Below are positions 53,766 to 63,454 of a stretch of DNA of 64,000 nucleotides, piece by piece. The notes beneath the pieces were generated by a model. The model saw nothing but the letters and a program-made list of their open reading frames with translations, searched no databases and was not told where the DNA came from. The position numbers and the translations under genes were made by a program. The stretch spans positions 372,001 to 436,000 of the forward strand of contig JOGW01000012.1 in the NCBI GenBank assembly GCA_000721375.1, written 5' to 3'. The number at the start of each line of letters is the position of its first letter. Within the stretch, counting starts at the first letter, position 1. The DNA comes from Streptomyces sp. NRRL B-3428 (GTDB taxonomy: Bacteria; Actinomycetota; Actinomycetes; Streptomycetales; Streptomycetaceae).

Positions 53766-54858
53766 CACCCCGGTTCCGCCGAAGTCGTGCGCCAAGTCCG
53801 GAGAGCCCGCCGGGCAGGAAGTACACCACCCCCATGAACAGCACCCCGAGGACGAACAGCGGCTCCGACAGCGGTCCGCGGAGCCACCCCGGCAGCCCCG
53901 CGACCCCCTCCGAGGTACCGAGTGCGCCGAGCCGGTGGTCGAGGTAGGCGTAAAGAAGGCCGCCGAGGATCGCTCCCCAGCGCGTGCCCGCACCGCCGAG
54001 CACGACCATCAGGAGAAAGCCGAGTGTGAAGCTCGACGTGGTGATCTGCGGACTGGAACCGCCCATCAGGAACAGGTGGACCGTTCCGCCGAGCGCGGCC
54101 AGGAAGGACGCGATCACGAAGGCAAGGAGTTGGAAGCGGTAGGGCTGCAGGCCGAGGACCGCGACGCGCTGTTCGTTCTCGCGGATCGCCGCCCAGACCC
54201 GGCCGGGCTCCGAGTTCACCAGCCAGGCGACGGCCCCGGCCACGAGCACCAGGTAGCCGAGCGCAAGCCAGTAGAGGTTGGCCGTGTTGTCGATCCCGGC
54301 GAGGAACTCGGGGACGGCGGAGGGCAGCAGTGACAGCCCCTCCTCTCCCCCGGTGAGCCGCCCCGGGTCACTGGCCACCGCAATGGCCGCGACCTGCGCC
54401 ATCGCGAGGGTCACCATGGCGAAGGCGATTCCTCGTACGCGCAGGGCGAGTGCTCCGAGGAGTGCCGGGACCACCAGGCCCACCACGACGGTCAGCGCGA
54501 GCGCGGCCGTCAGGCCGAACTCCCATTTGGTGACGGCGATGTTGACGGTGTAGCTGCCGAGCACGACGTACAGCGCATGGCCGAAGGACAGCAGACCGGT
54601 GTGGCCGAACAGCAGGTCGTACGTGGCGGCGAGGCCCGCGAACACCAGGCAGACACCGAGCAGTTGGAGGGAGCCGGGGCTGTTCACGGGGCCTGGCAGC
54701 AGCGCGGGCAGGTCGAGGGTGGAGTACGGCAGGATCACCAGGAGAGCAAAGGCTGCCGGCGGTAGCGCGCGGCGCAGCAACCGGCGGCGCGGCGCAGCAG
54801 AGGAAGCAGCGGGCTCGCCCGCCGCCGTCGAAGGCGCGAGTACGGCGGTCTTGGTCAT
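53755..54858 (-). CDS. livM: Branched-chain amino acid ABC transporter permease LivM
   Basis: This 367-aa membrane subunit has about ten helices. LivM-type motifs include GHTGLLSFGHALYVVLGSYT, ALALRVRGIAFAMVTLAMAQ and IRENEQRVAVLGLQPYR, with MVVLGGAGTRWGAILGG near the end. It pairs with LivH to move leucine/isoleucine/valine or related amides. It overlaps livH by ATGA and is the last gene of livKGFHM. Its stop lies within the end of the convergent ArsR-like gene. Confidence 0.94.
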   Translation of the reverse strand: MTKTAVLAPSTAAGEPAASSAAPRRRLLRRALPPAAFALLVILPYSTLDLPALLPGPVNSPGSLQLLGVCLVFAGLAATYDLLFGHTGLLSFGHALYVVLGSYTVNIAVTKWEFGLTAALALTVVVGLVVPALLGALALRVRGIAFAMVTLAMAQVAAIAVASDPGRLTGGEEGLSLLPSAVPEFLAGIDNTANLYWLALGYLVLVAGAVAWLVNSEPGRVWAAIRENEQRVAVLGLQPYRFQLLAFVIASFLAALGGTVHLFLMGGSSPQITTSSFTLGFLLMVVLGGAGTRWGAILGGLLYAYLDHRLGALGTSEGVAGLPGWLRGPLSEPLFVLGVLFMGVVYFLPGGLSGLGARLRRNRGVRP

Positions 54859-55721
54859 GCGGTCCTCCCCGTGAGGCCGCCGGGCCGGGCGAGCAGGACG
54901 ACGGCCAGGACGAGAACGACGGAGGCCTCGCCCACACCGGCGGCGGCGTAGTAGCTGGTGAACTGCTGGACGAGGCCGACCACGACGGCGGCGAGGGCGG
55001 AGCCCGCGACCGAGCCCATGCCGCCGATGACGACGACGATGAACGCGAAGATCAGCAGTGAGGTGCCCTGGCCCGGCGAGACATCGCCGTAGTAGACCCC
55101 GGCCAGCGCGCCACCCAGTGCCGCCGCGGCGCCGCCGATGGCGAAGACGACCGTGAACGCGATGCGTACGTTGATGCCGAGGGCCGTGACCATCGCCCGG
55201 TCCTCCACCCCGGCGCGCACGATCAGACCGAACCGCGTGCGGTGCAGGAACAGTTGCAGCAGGGCGAGGACCACGACTGCGGCGCCGATGAGCAGGAACC
55301 GGTCGTTGGGCACGGTGGCGCCGAGGATCGTGGTGGTCTCCTCGGTCCAGGCGGGTTTGGGGAAGGTCACCGGGTCGGCGCCGAATCCGGCCTGGAGCAG
55401 GGCGACGCCCGCGAGGCTCAGACCGACGGTGACGAGGACCTGGTCGATGGGCCGTGAGTAGAGCGGGCGGATCAGGAGGAGTTCCACGAGTACGGCGGCG
55501 AGCGTGCCGATGGCGACACCGATGACCGCGGCCGGCACGAAGCCCAGGCCGAGGCGGTCCGCTGCCCACCAGGTGCCGTACGCCCCGGCCGAAAGGAAGA
55601 GGCCGTGCGCGAAGTTGAGGACATCGGCGAGGCCGAAGATCAGCGAGAGGCCGGAGGCGACGAGGAAGTACAGCGCGCCGAGGCCCAGGCCGGTCAGGGA
55701 GAGGAGGACGAGGGTGCTCAT
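54855..55721 (-). CDS. livH: Branched-chain amino acid ABC transporter permease LivH
   Basis: This 288-aa membrane subunit has eight helices. LivH hallmarks are SLIFGLADVLNFAHGLFLSA near the start and ALGINVRIAFTVVFAIGGA, followed by FIVVVIGGMGSVAGSALAA. It overlaps livM downstream (ATGA) and livF upstream (ATGA). The five subunits together form a complete HAAT-family importer. Confidence 0.94.
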   Translation of the reverse strand: MSTLVLLSLTGLGLGALYFLVASGLSLIFGLADVLNFAHGLFLSAGAYGTWWAADRLGLGFVPAAVIGVAIGTLAAVLVELLLIRPLYSRPIDQVLVTVGLSLAGVALLQAGFGADPVTFPKPAWTEETTTILGATVPNDRFLLIGAAVVVLALLQLFLHRTRFGLIVRAGVEDRAMVTALGINVRIAFTVVFAIGGAAAALGGALAGVYYGDVSPGQGTSLLIFAFIVVVIGGMGSVAGSALAAVVVGLVQQFTSYYAAAGVGEASVVLVLAVVLLARPGGLTGRTA

Positions 55722-56422
55722 GCCACTCCCAGGAGTTCGCGGGTGAGTTCGGCGTCGGTGAGCAGGTCGGCGGCTCGGGAGGTGTGCACGACACTGCCCT
55801 GTTCGAGGACCACGGCGTGGTTGGCGATCCGGCGGACCAGCGCGAGGTTCTGTTCGACCAGGAGGATCGGCACCTTCTCGGCGGCGCGCGCGAGTACGTC
55901 CGCGACCTCGGTGACGATCTTCGGGGCGAGCCCCTTGGTGGGTTCGTCGACGAGCAGCAGCCTGTTGTCGTTGAGCAGGGTGCGGCCGATGGCAACCATC
56001 TGCTGCTGCCCGCCGGACAGGCTGCCCGCCCGCTGACCGCCGCGTTGCTCGAGCTCGGGGAACATGTCGTAGACCAGGTCGTAGTGGTGGGGACCGCTGC
56101 CGCGTGCGGCGAGCTTGAGGTTCTCGGTGACGGTCAGGGAGCCGAAGACATTGCGGTCCTCGGGGGCGTATCCGAGGCCGCGCCGCACGATCGCGTGAGT
56201 GGGCAGCGCGATGAGGTCCTCATCTGCCAGGCGGACGGCGCCCGTTCGGGGTACGAGGCCGAGGATCGCCTTGAGCGTGGTGGTCTTCCCGGCTCCGTTG
56301 CGGCCGAGGAGCGCGGTGACGCCCTGGTGGGCGACGGTGAGGTCCACGCCGTGCAGGATCTGCGAGGAGCCGATCCGTACGGCGAGGCCTTGGACTTCAA
56401 GGAGCGGGGATGTGTCCTTCAC
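55718..56422 (-). CDS. livF: Branched-chain amino acid ABC transporter ATPase LivF
   Basis: This 234-aa cytoplasmic ATPase has a Walker A GRNGAGKTT, Q-loop region LGYAPEDRNVFG, the signature SLSGGQQQMVAIGRTL and a Walker B LLLVDEPTKGLAPK. The extra APEDRNVF is typical of LivF. The GTG start overlaps the livG stop (GTGA). It couples ATP hydrolysis to the LivHM channel. Confidence 0.94.
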   Translation of the reverse strand: MKDTSPLLEVQGLAVRIGSSQILHGVDLTVAHQGVTALLGRNGAGKTTTLKAILGLVPRTGAVRLADEDLIALPTHAIVRRGLGYAPEDRNVFGSLTVTENLKLAARGSGPHHYDLVYDMFPELEQRGGQRAGSLSGGQQQMVAIGRTLLNDNRLLLVDEPTKGLAPKIVTEVADVLARAAEKVPILLVEQNLALVRRIANHAVVLEQGSVVHTSRAADLLTDAELTRELLGVA

Positions 56423-57219
56423 AGGGCCTCCCCCAGGTACGCGTCCTGGACCAGTGGATCGGCCATCACCTTCTGCGGTGTGTCCAGGGCCAGCAGCCGT
56501 CCGTGGTGCATCACGGCCACGCGGTCGGCGAGGCCGAGGAGGACGTCCATGTGGTGTTCCACCATGAGGACGGTGCGGCCTTCCTCGCGGTGCACACTCC
56601 TGATCACCTCGGTCAGGGCGGGGACGTCGGCGGTACCGACACCGGCCATCGGCTCGTCGAGCAGGATCAGCCGCGGTTCGGTGACCAGGAGGATCGCTAT
56701 CTCCAGCTTGCGTTTGTCGCCGTGGGACAGCGCTCCCGCGAGGTCCGGGGCACGGCCTGAAAGGCCCACACGCGCGAGGGCGTCGAGGGCCGCCTGCCGT
56801 GCACCGGTATCGGCGTCGGCGCGCCGCCACAGGCGCAGACACGAGCCCCGGTGGGCGGCGGCGGCGAGCCGGGCGTTCTCGAGCACGCTCAGGCCGGCGA
56901 AGACGCTGGAGGACTGGAAGGTCCGGCCGAGTCCACGGCGCGCACGGCGGTGCGGCGGGTCCGAGGTGATGTCCGTACGGTCCAGTTCGATGCTGCCGCT
57001 GCCGGGGCGGACGAGGCCGGAGATCAGGTTGAACAGGGAGGTCTTGCCCGCTCCGTTGGGTCCGATCACGGCCACGAACTCGCCCTGGGCGACGTCGAAT
57101 GCGACGTCGGAGACGATCTGCGCGCCGCCGACCGCCCAGCCGAGCCCGCGTACTCGCAGGACCGGCCGGACGAGGGTGGCTGCCGGGTCTTCCTTGGTGA
57201 CGCCTTGCATCGTGGTCAC
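56419..57219 (-). CDS. livG: Branched-chain amino acid ABC transporter ATPase LivG
   Basis: This 266-aa ATPase has a Walker A GPNGAGKTSLFN, the LivG-typical RRARRGLGRTFQSSSVF, a signature-like ALSHGDKRKLEIAILL and a Walker B LILLDEPMAGVG. The signature LSHGDKRKLE is the LivG variant of LSGGQ. The GTG start (MTTMQGV) overlaps the substrate-binding protein gene stop (GTGA); the ATG three codons in is an alternative. Confidence 0.93.
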   Translation of the reverse strand: MTTMQGVTKEDPAATLVRPVLRVRGLGWAVGGAQIVSDVAFDVAQGEFVAVIGPNGAGKTSLFNLISGLVRPGSGSIELDRTDITSDPPHRRARRGLGRTFQSSSVFAGLSVLENARLAAAAHRGSCLRLWRRADADTGARQAALDALARVGLSGRAPDLAGALSHGDKRKLEIAILLVTEPRLILLDEPMAGVGTADVPALTEVIRSVHREEGRTVLMVEHHMDVLLGLADRVAVMHHGRLLALDTPQKVMADPLVQDAYLGEAL

Positions 57220-58415
57220 TTCTTGACCACACCGGGGGCGACGGCGTCGGCTTCGAGCGTCTTGACCAGCTCGGCCGTGGGCGGGGTGCCGTTCTTCAAC
57301 CGCGCCTGGAACATGGGCTGGAGCAGCGCGTGGTCCTCGGCGCGGACGGTGATCTCGCCCTTGACTCCCTCGAAGCTCCAGCCTTCGAGCGCCTTGGCCA
57401 TCGCGTCCGCGGAGGTCCCCTTCCCGACCGCGTGGACGATCATCTGCGCCGCGGTGAAGCCGTCGACGGTGAACAGCCCGACCTGGCCGCCCGCTTCGGT
57501 CACCCGCTCGGTCATGGCCTTCTCGGCCTCGGTTCCGGCGGCCCCCGCGAAGTAGTGCGCGAGGAAGTCGACGTGCTCGGCCACCTTCCCGTACGAGGGC
57601 CAGGTCGCCTCGATGTCCAGGCCCGTGACGACCTTCGTGGACTCGAAGACGCCCTGCTGGCCGAGAGCCGTCCACATCGCCTTGGCCGAAGTGCCGGCCC
57701 ATGCGACGAACATCAGGTCCGCGCCGGCCTTCTTGGCCTGGGTCGCGAAGGGCGTGAAGTCATTGGCGGCGGCGGGTACGAGCAGGGACTCGACCTTCGC
57801 GCCCTGCGGTGCGAGCACCGCCTTCACACCGGCCGCGTTGGCCTGCCCGAACGCGTTGTCCTGGGCGAAGACGGTGACCTTCTTGCCCGACATGTCCCCG
57901 ACGAAGGCCGCGGCGGTGTTGATGTCCTGGGTGGTCTGCCGCCCCGAGCGGAAGGTGTACGGACCGGCGCCGGTCACTGCGTCGGTGGCCGCGGGCCCGG
58001 AGAGGAACAGCACCTTGTTCTGCTCGGTGAGGGGGCTGACCTGCGTGGCGACACCCGAGGAGGTCGCACCGGCGATGATCTTGTAGCCCTGGCCGATGAG
58101 GTCCTTGGCAGCGGCGACGGCCTTCGAGGGGTCTCCGGCGTCGTCCGCCTGAGTGACCTCGATCTTGCGGCCGCCGACCTTGCCGGTGCCCTTCGTGGCG
58201 TAGTCGAGTCCGGCCTCGAAGCCTTCGAGGTACTGCTTGCCGTACGTCGCGAGCGGCCCCGACTTGGAGTACACGAGGCCGACCTTGACGGGGTCCGACG
58301 CCTTGCTCCCCGTGGCGCCGCCGCTGCCGGGGCTGCCGCACGAGGCGGTGAGGATCAGGGCCGCTGCCGCAGCCAGGGCGGCGGGCAGGCGGACCGCGAG
58401 GGGCTTTCGGAGCAT
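57216..58415 (-). CDS. livK: Branched-chain amino acid ABC transporter substrate-binding lipoprotein LivK
   Basis: This 399-aa periplasmic-binding-protein-type lipoprotein has a lipobox near LTASC. The type I fold starts VKVGLVYSKSGPLATYGKQY. IIAGATSSGVATQVSPLTEQ and GPYTFRSGRQTTQD bind ligand in relatives. It captures amino acids or amides outside the membrane for the LivHMGF complex. It is the first gene of the operon. Actinobacterial liv clusters of this kind are often next to urea or amide genes, but none are visible here. Confidence 0.92.
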   Translation of the reverse strand: MLRKPLAVRLPAALAAAAALILTASCGSPGSGGATGSKASDPVKVGLVYSKSGPLATYGKQYLEGFEAGLDYATKGTGKVGGRKIEVTQADDAGDPSKAVAAAKDLIGQGYKIIAGATSSGVATQVSPLTEQNKVLFLSGPAATDAVTGAGPYTFRSGRQTTQDINTAAAFVGDMSGKKVTVFAQDNAFGQANAAGVKAVLAPQGAKVESLLVPAAANDFTPFATQAKKAGADLMFVAWAGTSAKAMWTALGQQGVFESTKVVTGLDIEATWPSYGKVAEHVDFLAHYFAGAAGTEAEKAMTERVTEAGGQVGLFTVDGFTAAQMIVHAVGKGTSADAMAKALEGWSFEGVKGEITVRAEDHALLQPMFQARLKNGTPPTAELVKTLEADAVAPGVVKK

Positions 58416-58618
58416 GGTCGGCTCTCTTCTGCTGCGGGTGGGGGTGCCGGTCAAATGCCTGGAGCGGCGCGGCAGTTGGCCGGCGGTGGCCGGGGTGGTG
58501 ATCAGGTGGTGGTCGCGTGGTGCTGCCCGGGAAGGCTAGGAGCCGGGACAGGCCTGAGCGATGTGGGGCGGGGCCACAACCTTCGGCGGTTCGCTGGTGG
58601 TGGCCCCCACAGCCGGGC

Positions 58619-59908
58619 TCAGCAGGACCCGGTGGCGACCACCTCGTAGTAGTCGTCCCCGGTCTTCTTCAGCGTCGACTGCACGAAGGTGTTCCACAGG
58701 CCCATCGCCTGGTTGGAGCCGTCGGCATACGCGGTGCCGCCCGACTGATGGGCTCGACTCGCCTGTACATGGGCGTAGTTGCTCGCCGTGAAGCACTCGG
58801 CGGGTGCGGGCGTGGTGGGGTCGGGCGAGGGGGTCGTCGGGTCGGGCGACGGGGAGGGAGTGGAGCCGCCGTCGCCGTCCAGACCCCAGAAGCGGGCCAT
58901 GTGGTGGGCGGCGCAGATGTTCGCGTCCGGGAGGTAGGTGTCACCGGTCTGCCCGCACTGCCCGGCCCCGGTGCCCGGGTCGATGGACTGGCCGTGTCCC
59001 ATGCCGCTGATGGTGAAACTCTCGACCACGGGCCTGCCCGAACCGTCGTTGAACACCTTGTGCGCGGCGCCGGACACCGTGTCGTTCACCTCGGCACTCT
59101 GGTCGGCCGCGTGCACGTCGGTCCACTGGTCGACGAGTTCCTGCATATCGGCCGGAGCCACCGTCGTATCGCTGCTGCCGTGCCACACCGACAGCGTCGG
59201 CCAGGCGGTGCGCGAGCCGCCGCCGGGGGAGGCCGCGCGCACCTTGGCGCCCCACTGGGCGGGGGACTTGGCGACGCCCGGGCTCATACAGGTCCACTCG
59301 TTGGTCTCGGGCGCGCAGCCGTACGGAATTCCGGCGGCGATACCGCCGCCCGCGAAGACCTCGGGATAGTCGGCCATCATCACTGCCGTCATGCCACCAC
59401 CGGCGGACAGGCCGGTGACGTACACCCTCGACGGGTCCACGGCGTTGTCGGCCTTCGCCTTGTCCACCATCTGCTTGATCGACAGGGCCTCGCCCTGGTC
59501 GCGAGTGATGTCGGCGGTCTGGAACCAGTTGAAACAGTTCAGCGAGTTATTGGCCGTGCTGGTCTCCGGCAGGACGAGCGTGAACCGGAAGCGGTCGGCG
59601 AGTTCCTTCCAGCCGGTCCGTGTACCGAAGTTGACCGCGAGACCGGCGCCGTTGAGCGCGCAGCCGTGCATGGCGACCACCAGCGGCCGGCCCGCAGGCA
59701 GCCCGTCGGGCACGTAGCGGTACATCTTCAGTGCGCCGGGGTTGGAGCCGAATCCGGTGACCTGCTCCACCGACGCGGCGCGCGCGGGCTGCGCGGCCCT
59801 GAGCATGGTCGCCGCGAGCAGGAAGGACAGGGCGATGGCGCCGAGCGCGGAGAGCAGCAGGCCGGGCCTTCGCCTGCGAGGTGTCGGACGGTGGTGGGGC
59901 AGCGTCAC
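58619..59908 (-). CDS. Secreted PHB-depolymerase/feruloyl-esterase-type hydrolase
   Basis: This 429-aa secreted esterase has a long basic signal (RRRRPGLLLSALGAIALSFL, cleavage near ARA-AS). The catalytic domain (about 45-335) has AMHGCALNG for the oxyanion region and VTGLSAGGGM for the Ser, with the His in GMGHGQS. A Ser/Pro/Asp/Thr linker (STPSPSPDPTTPSPDPTT) leads to a C-terminal domain of about 60 residues with Cys ends, typical of esterases of this type. Substrates may be polyhydroxyalkanoate, feruloyl- or acetyl-polysaccharide. The GTG start has AAGGAG 6 bp upstream. Confidence 0.9.
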   Translation of the reverse strand: MTLPHHRPTPRRRRPGLLLSALGAIALSFLLAATMLRAAQPARAASVEQVTGFGSNPGALKMYRYVPDGLPAGRPLVVAMHGCALNGAGLAVNFGTRTGWKELADRFRFTLVLPETSTANNSLNCFNWFQTADITRDQGEALSIKQMVDKAKADNAVDPSRVYVTGLSAGGGMTAVMMADYPEVFAGGGIAAGIPYGCAPETNEWTCMSPGVAKSPAQWGAKVRAASPGGGSRTAWPTLSVWHGSSDTTVAPADMQELVDQWTDVHAADQSAEVNDTVSGAAHKVFNDGSGRPVVESFTISGMGHGQSIDPGTGAGQCGQTGDTYLPDANICAAHHMARFWGLDGDGGSTPSPSPDPTTPSPDPTTPAPAECFTASNYAHVQASRAHQSGGTAYADGSNQAMGLWNTFVQSTLKKTGDDYYEVVATGSC

Positions 59909-60147
59909 TTGGCACTCCTTGGTCGTGGGGCACACGGTTCATGCGGTCACGCAGTCACGCGGTCATGCGACGCACCGGGCCGAAATGTTTCCGTGACCGT
60001 AGGAGCGCGGGGTGGCACGCGAAATGTGTCGACTCCCCACTTCGGAACGGCCGGTTGTGTGGCTCGACGCACCTGAGCCCGCGCCCGCCGATCCCTGCAC
60101 ACCCCTTGAGGTGCTCACGACTTGACGCCTAGGATCGTCGCAAGGTC

Positions 60148-60163
60148 ATTGAATCGTTTCAAT
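60148..60163. promoter_or_regulatory. LacI-type operator candidate upstream of the rhamnosidase gene
   Basis: The sequence attgaatcgtttcaat is a 16-bp near-perfect palindrome (7 of 8 matching per side) with a central CG, the hallmark of LacI-family operators. It is 21 bp before the ATG at 60185. A TTGACG box at 60122-60127 is a possible -35. No lacI gene is in the window. Repression until a rhamnose-derived inducer appears is the likely mode, by analogy. Confidence 0.7.
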
Positions 60164-60184
60164 CCTACGATGCGAGGACATGCG

Positions 60185-63100
60185 ATGAGCGACGAACGCG
60201 GCACACGCCCGGGCGAGCCCTGGAACCGCAGGGTGTTTCTGGCGACCTCCGCGGCCGGAGCGGCCACAGGCATGGTCGGACTCGGAGTGGGCGCGGGCCC
60301 GGCGGCAGCCGCCGAACCGAGCGGATCCCGGAGTCGATCCCGGAGCGGCACCACGCTGCGGATCGACCGCACCACGGTCGAGTACGCACCGACACTGCTC
60401 GGCACCGATGTCGAACGCCCGCGCCTCGGCTGGGAGTTGTCGGCCCCGGGCAAGGGAGCACGCCAGAGCGCGTACCAGATCAGAGTCACCAGCAATGCGC
60501 GCACCCTCTGGGACTCCGGAAAGGTCGCCTCCGAGCGCACGGTCGGGATCCCCTACGACGGGCCCGCACTTGCTCCCCGTACGCGATACGCCTGGAAGGT
60601 ACGGGTGTGGGACGGCGCCGCGCAGGCCTCCGAGTGGAGCGCCGAGCATTGGTGGGAGACCGCGCTGCGCGACGAGGACTGGCAAGGGCAGTGGATCGGT
60701 GCGGGCGAGGCGGCGAAGGCACCGGCCTTCACGGGTGCGTCCTGGATCTGGGCACCCGGGGCGACCCCTCAGGGCGCTCCGCCGGGAACCGTCCGGTTCC
60801 GCGGCGTGCTCCAACTGCCCGCGGGCGCCGCGGTGTCGAAGGCGACGCTGATCGCCACGGCCGATGACGACTACACGCTGTACCTGGGCGGCGAGCAGAC
60901 ACTCCACGCACCCGAGCAGACCGACAGCTGGCGCTCCGCAGACCTGGCCGACGTGACCGCGAAGGTCGCGGCGGACGGACGTGTGGTGGTCGCGGTGCGG
61001 GCCACCAACCGCGGCGGCGCTTCGGTGAACCCCGGCGGGCTGCTCGTACGGCTCGTCGTCGAACACGGCGACGGCAGCAGCGAGTTGGTGTCCGGTGCGG
61101 GCTGGCGCTGCAGCGAGACGGAGCAGGACGGCTGGCAGCAGCCGGGCTTCGACGACAGCGGCTGGGCCGAGGCCACCGCGCTCGCCCCGTACGGACAGGG
61201 TCCCTGGGGCAGCGGCGTGTCCGTCGCCGTACCCGAGCTGCCCGCACCCCTGCTGCGCCGAGCCTTCAAGGTGTCCAAGCCCGTGCGCCTGGCCCGCCTC
61301 CACCTCAGCGGACTCGCGTACTACGAGGCGGAGATCAACGGCCGCCGGGTGGGCCGGCAGGTGCTCGACCCCGGCTTCACCGACTACGACGAGACGGTCC
61401 TGTACGCGACGCACGACGTCACCGAGCTCGTCCGGCGTGGCGAGAACGCCATCGGTGTCACGCTCGGCCGCGGCTTCTTCGGTATGACCACCCCCAACGT
61501 CTGGAACTGGCACACACCCCCGTGGCACGGCGAGCCGCGGCTGCTCGCCCAGCTGGAGATCGAGCACGAGGACGGCTCGCGCAGCACGCTCGCCACCGAC
61601 GAAGGGTGGCGTCTCACCGAGGGGGCGACACGCTCCAACTCCCTCTACGCGGGCGAGACCTACGACGCACGCGAACATCCGGCGGGCTGGTCCGCACCCG
61701 GCTTCGACGACAAGGGCTGGCGGGCCGCCGTACGGATGCAGGCGCCGAAGGGTGCGCTGCGGGCGCAGGCTCTCGAGCCCGTCCAGGTGGTCGAGACCGT
61801 GACGCCGGTGAAGATCAGCGCGTACGGGGACGACTGGCTGGTCGACATGGGGCGCACCCTCGCGGGCTGGACGCGGCTGACCGTACGGGCCGACGCGGGC
61901 ACCACGATCCGGCTCAAGCACGGCGAGAAACTCAAGGCCGACGGCAGTGTGCACGCCGAGACCGGGCATGTTCCCGGACGCTTCCAGACCGATGAGTACA
62001 TCTGCGCGGGCGGTGGGGACGACGAGTCGTGGGAGGCCAAGTTCTCGTACAAGGGCTTCCGTTACGTGCAGATCAGCGGTCTTCCCCGTAAGCCCGAACC
62101 GGCCGAGGTGCTGGGCCGCGTGGTGCACTCGGGCGTCCAGGACACCGGGACCTTCCGCTGCTCGGAGCCCTTCTACGAGCAGCTCGAACGGGCCATGCGC
62201 CGTACCGTCCTCAACAACCTGCACAGCATCCCCACCGACACCCCGATGTTCGAGAAGAACGGCTGGACGGGAGACGCCCAGGTCGGCGCACCGATCATGC
62301 TCTACGCGCTCGGTATGCAGCGCTTCTTCGCCAAGTGGCTCGGCGATCTCAAGGACAGCGTGAACACGGCCGGCCAGGTGCCGGTGATCGTGCCGAGCGG
62401 CGGCTGGGGCTACCGGGAGCTGGCACCCGCCCCGGAGTGGACCACGGTCTACCCCTTCCTCGTGCGCGAGATGTACCGGGTCTACGGGGACGACCGGCTC
62501 GCGCGCGACCATCTGCCCGCCCTGACCCGCTACTTGGACTGGGAGCTCGGCCGCCTGCAGAACGGCCTCGCGGTGACCGCGCTCGGCGACTGGGTCTCCC
62601 CCGGCTACGAGATCCCGCCGGAGGACACCCGGCTCACCGCGAGCGCCTACCTCCACCGGGCGCTGCGCGACACGGCGGAGTTGGCGGAGCTGGTCGGCGA
62701 ACTCGCGCTGAGCAAGCGCTACTCGGCGGCCGCCGATGATCTCAAGTCCGCCTTCAACGCCGAGTTCCTCGCCCCCGAGGGCCACTACCGCACCGCCAAG
62801 GACCCCCATTACCGCCAGTCGAGCAACTGCATCCCGCTGGCCTTCGGTCTCGTACCCGCGGGCGCCAGGGCGAGCGTCACCGACTCGCTGCTCGCCGATA
62901 TCGCCGAGCGGGGCAAGCACCTCAACACCGGCTGCCTGGGCACCAGCGTCCTGCTGCGCGCACTCAGCGCGGCCGGCCACTCGGATGTGGCGCGCGCGGT
63001 GGCGCTGCAGCGCACGTATCCCGGCTGGGGCTACTGGTTCGACAACGGCGCGGACACCATGTGGGAGTACTGGCAGGCGGACTCCCGCTCACGCGACCAC

Positions 63101-63454
63101 TACTTCCTCGGCACGATCGTCCAGTGGCTGTACGAGAACGTGGCGGGCCTGCGCCCCGGCGACGCCGGTTACCGCACTTTCACCGTACGGCCGGACGCCC
63201 GCGACGGAGTCGACTGGGCGCGTACCGAGCTGGACACGGTGCGGGGGCGGGCGGCGGTGGCGTGGTCGCGTATCGACCAGGAGATCCGTCTGACCGTACG
63301 GGTGCCGGTGGGCGCCACGGCCGAGGTGCACGTCCCGGCGGCTGCCCGGGACAAGGCGCAGGCCCCTGAGGGCGCCGCGTACGTGCGGACCGAGCCGGGG
63401 TTCGTGGTGTTCCGGGCGCCGCACGGGGAGTGGGGGTTCCGGGGGCGGCCGTAG
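60185..63454 (+). CDS. Tat-exported alpha-L-rhamnosidase (GH78)
   Basis: This 1089-aa extracellular glycosidase has a Tat signal (NRRVFLATSAAGAATGMVGL, cleavage near AAA). N-terminal beta-domains follow, with a typical start YAPTLLGTDVERPRLGWELS. The (alpha/alpha)6 barrel (about 690-1000) has PTDTPMFEKNGWTGDAQVGA, with the likely general acid Glu in FEKNGW, and ADTMWEYWQ with the probable base Glu, matching the positions known in S. avermitilis Rha78A. A C-terminal beta-domain closes it. It releases rhamnose from plant glycans and flavonoids. It is regulated by the LacI-type operator 21 bp upstream. Confidence 0.95.
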   Translation: MSDERGTRPGEPWNRRVFLATSAAGAATGMVGLGVGAGPAAAAEPSGSRSRSRSGTTLRIDRTTVEYAPTLLGTDVERPRLGWELSAPGKGARQSAYQIRVTSNARTLWDSGKVASERTVGIPYDGPALAPRTRYAWKVRVWDGAAQASEWSAEHWWETALRDEDWQGQWIGAGEAAKAPAFTGASWIWAPGATPQGAPPGTVRFRGVLQLPAGAAVSKATLIATADDDYTLYLGGEQTLHAPEQTDSWRSADLADVTAKVAADGRVVVAVRATNRGGASVNPGGLLVRLVVEHGDGSSELVSGAGWRCSETEQDGWQQPGFDDSGWAEATALAPYGQGPWGSGVSVAVPELPAPLLRRAFKVSKPVRLARLHLSGLAYYEAEINGRRVGRQVLDPGFTDYDETVLYATHDVTELVRRGENAIGVTLGRGFFGMTTPNVWNWHTPPWHGEPRLLAQLEIEHEDGSRSTLATDEGWRLTEGATRSNSLYAGETYDAREHPAGWSAPGFDDKGWRAAVRMQAPKGALRAQALEPVQVVETVTPVKISAYGDDWLVDMGRTLAGWTRLTVRADAGTTIRLKHGEKLKADGSVHAETGHVPGRFQTDEYICAGGGDDESWEAKFSYKGFRYVQISGLPRKPEPAEVLGRVVHSGVQDTGTFRCSEPFYEQLERAMRRTVLNNLHSIPTDTPMFEKNGWTGDAQVGAPIMLYALGMQRFFAKWLGDLKDSVNTAGQVPVIVPSGGWGYRELAPAPEWTTVYPFLVREMYRVYGDDRLARDHLPALTRYLDWELGRLQNGLAVTALGDWVSPGYEIPPEDTRLTASAYLHRALRDTAELAELVGELALSKRYSAAADDLKSAFNAEFLAPEGHYRTAKDPHYRQSSNCIPLAFGLVPAGARASVTDSLLADIAERGKHLNTGCLGTSVLLRALSAAGHSDVARAVALQRTYPGWGYWFDNGADTMWEYWQADSRSRDHYFLGTIVQWLYENVAGLRPGDAGYRTFTVRPDARDGVDWARTELDTVRGRAAVAWSRIDQEIRLTVRVPVGATAEVHVPAAARDKAQAPEGAAYVRTEPGFVVFRAPHGEWGFRGRP

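Noticed and set aside
58941..59297. A 118-codon minus-strand frame within the esterase gene
   Set aside because: It is a second frame inside the PHB-depolymerase-like gene, whose own frame carries signal peptide, Ser motif and linker.
60146..62980. A 944-codon minus-strand open frame opposite the rhamnosidase gene
   Set aside because: The rhamnosidase has complete GH78 motifs and a Tat signal in the other frame. The antisense text is low-complexity and unlike any family.
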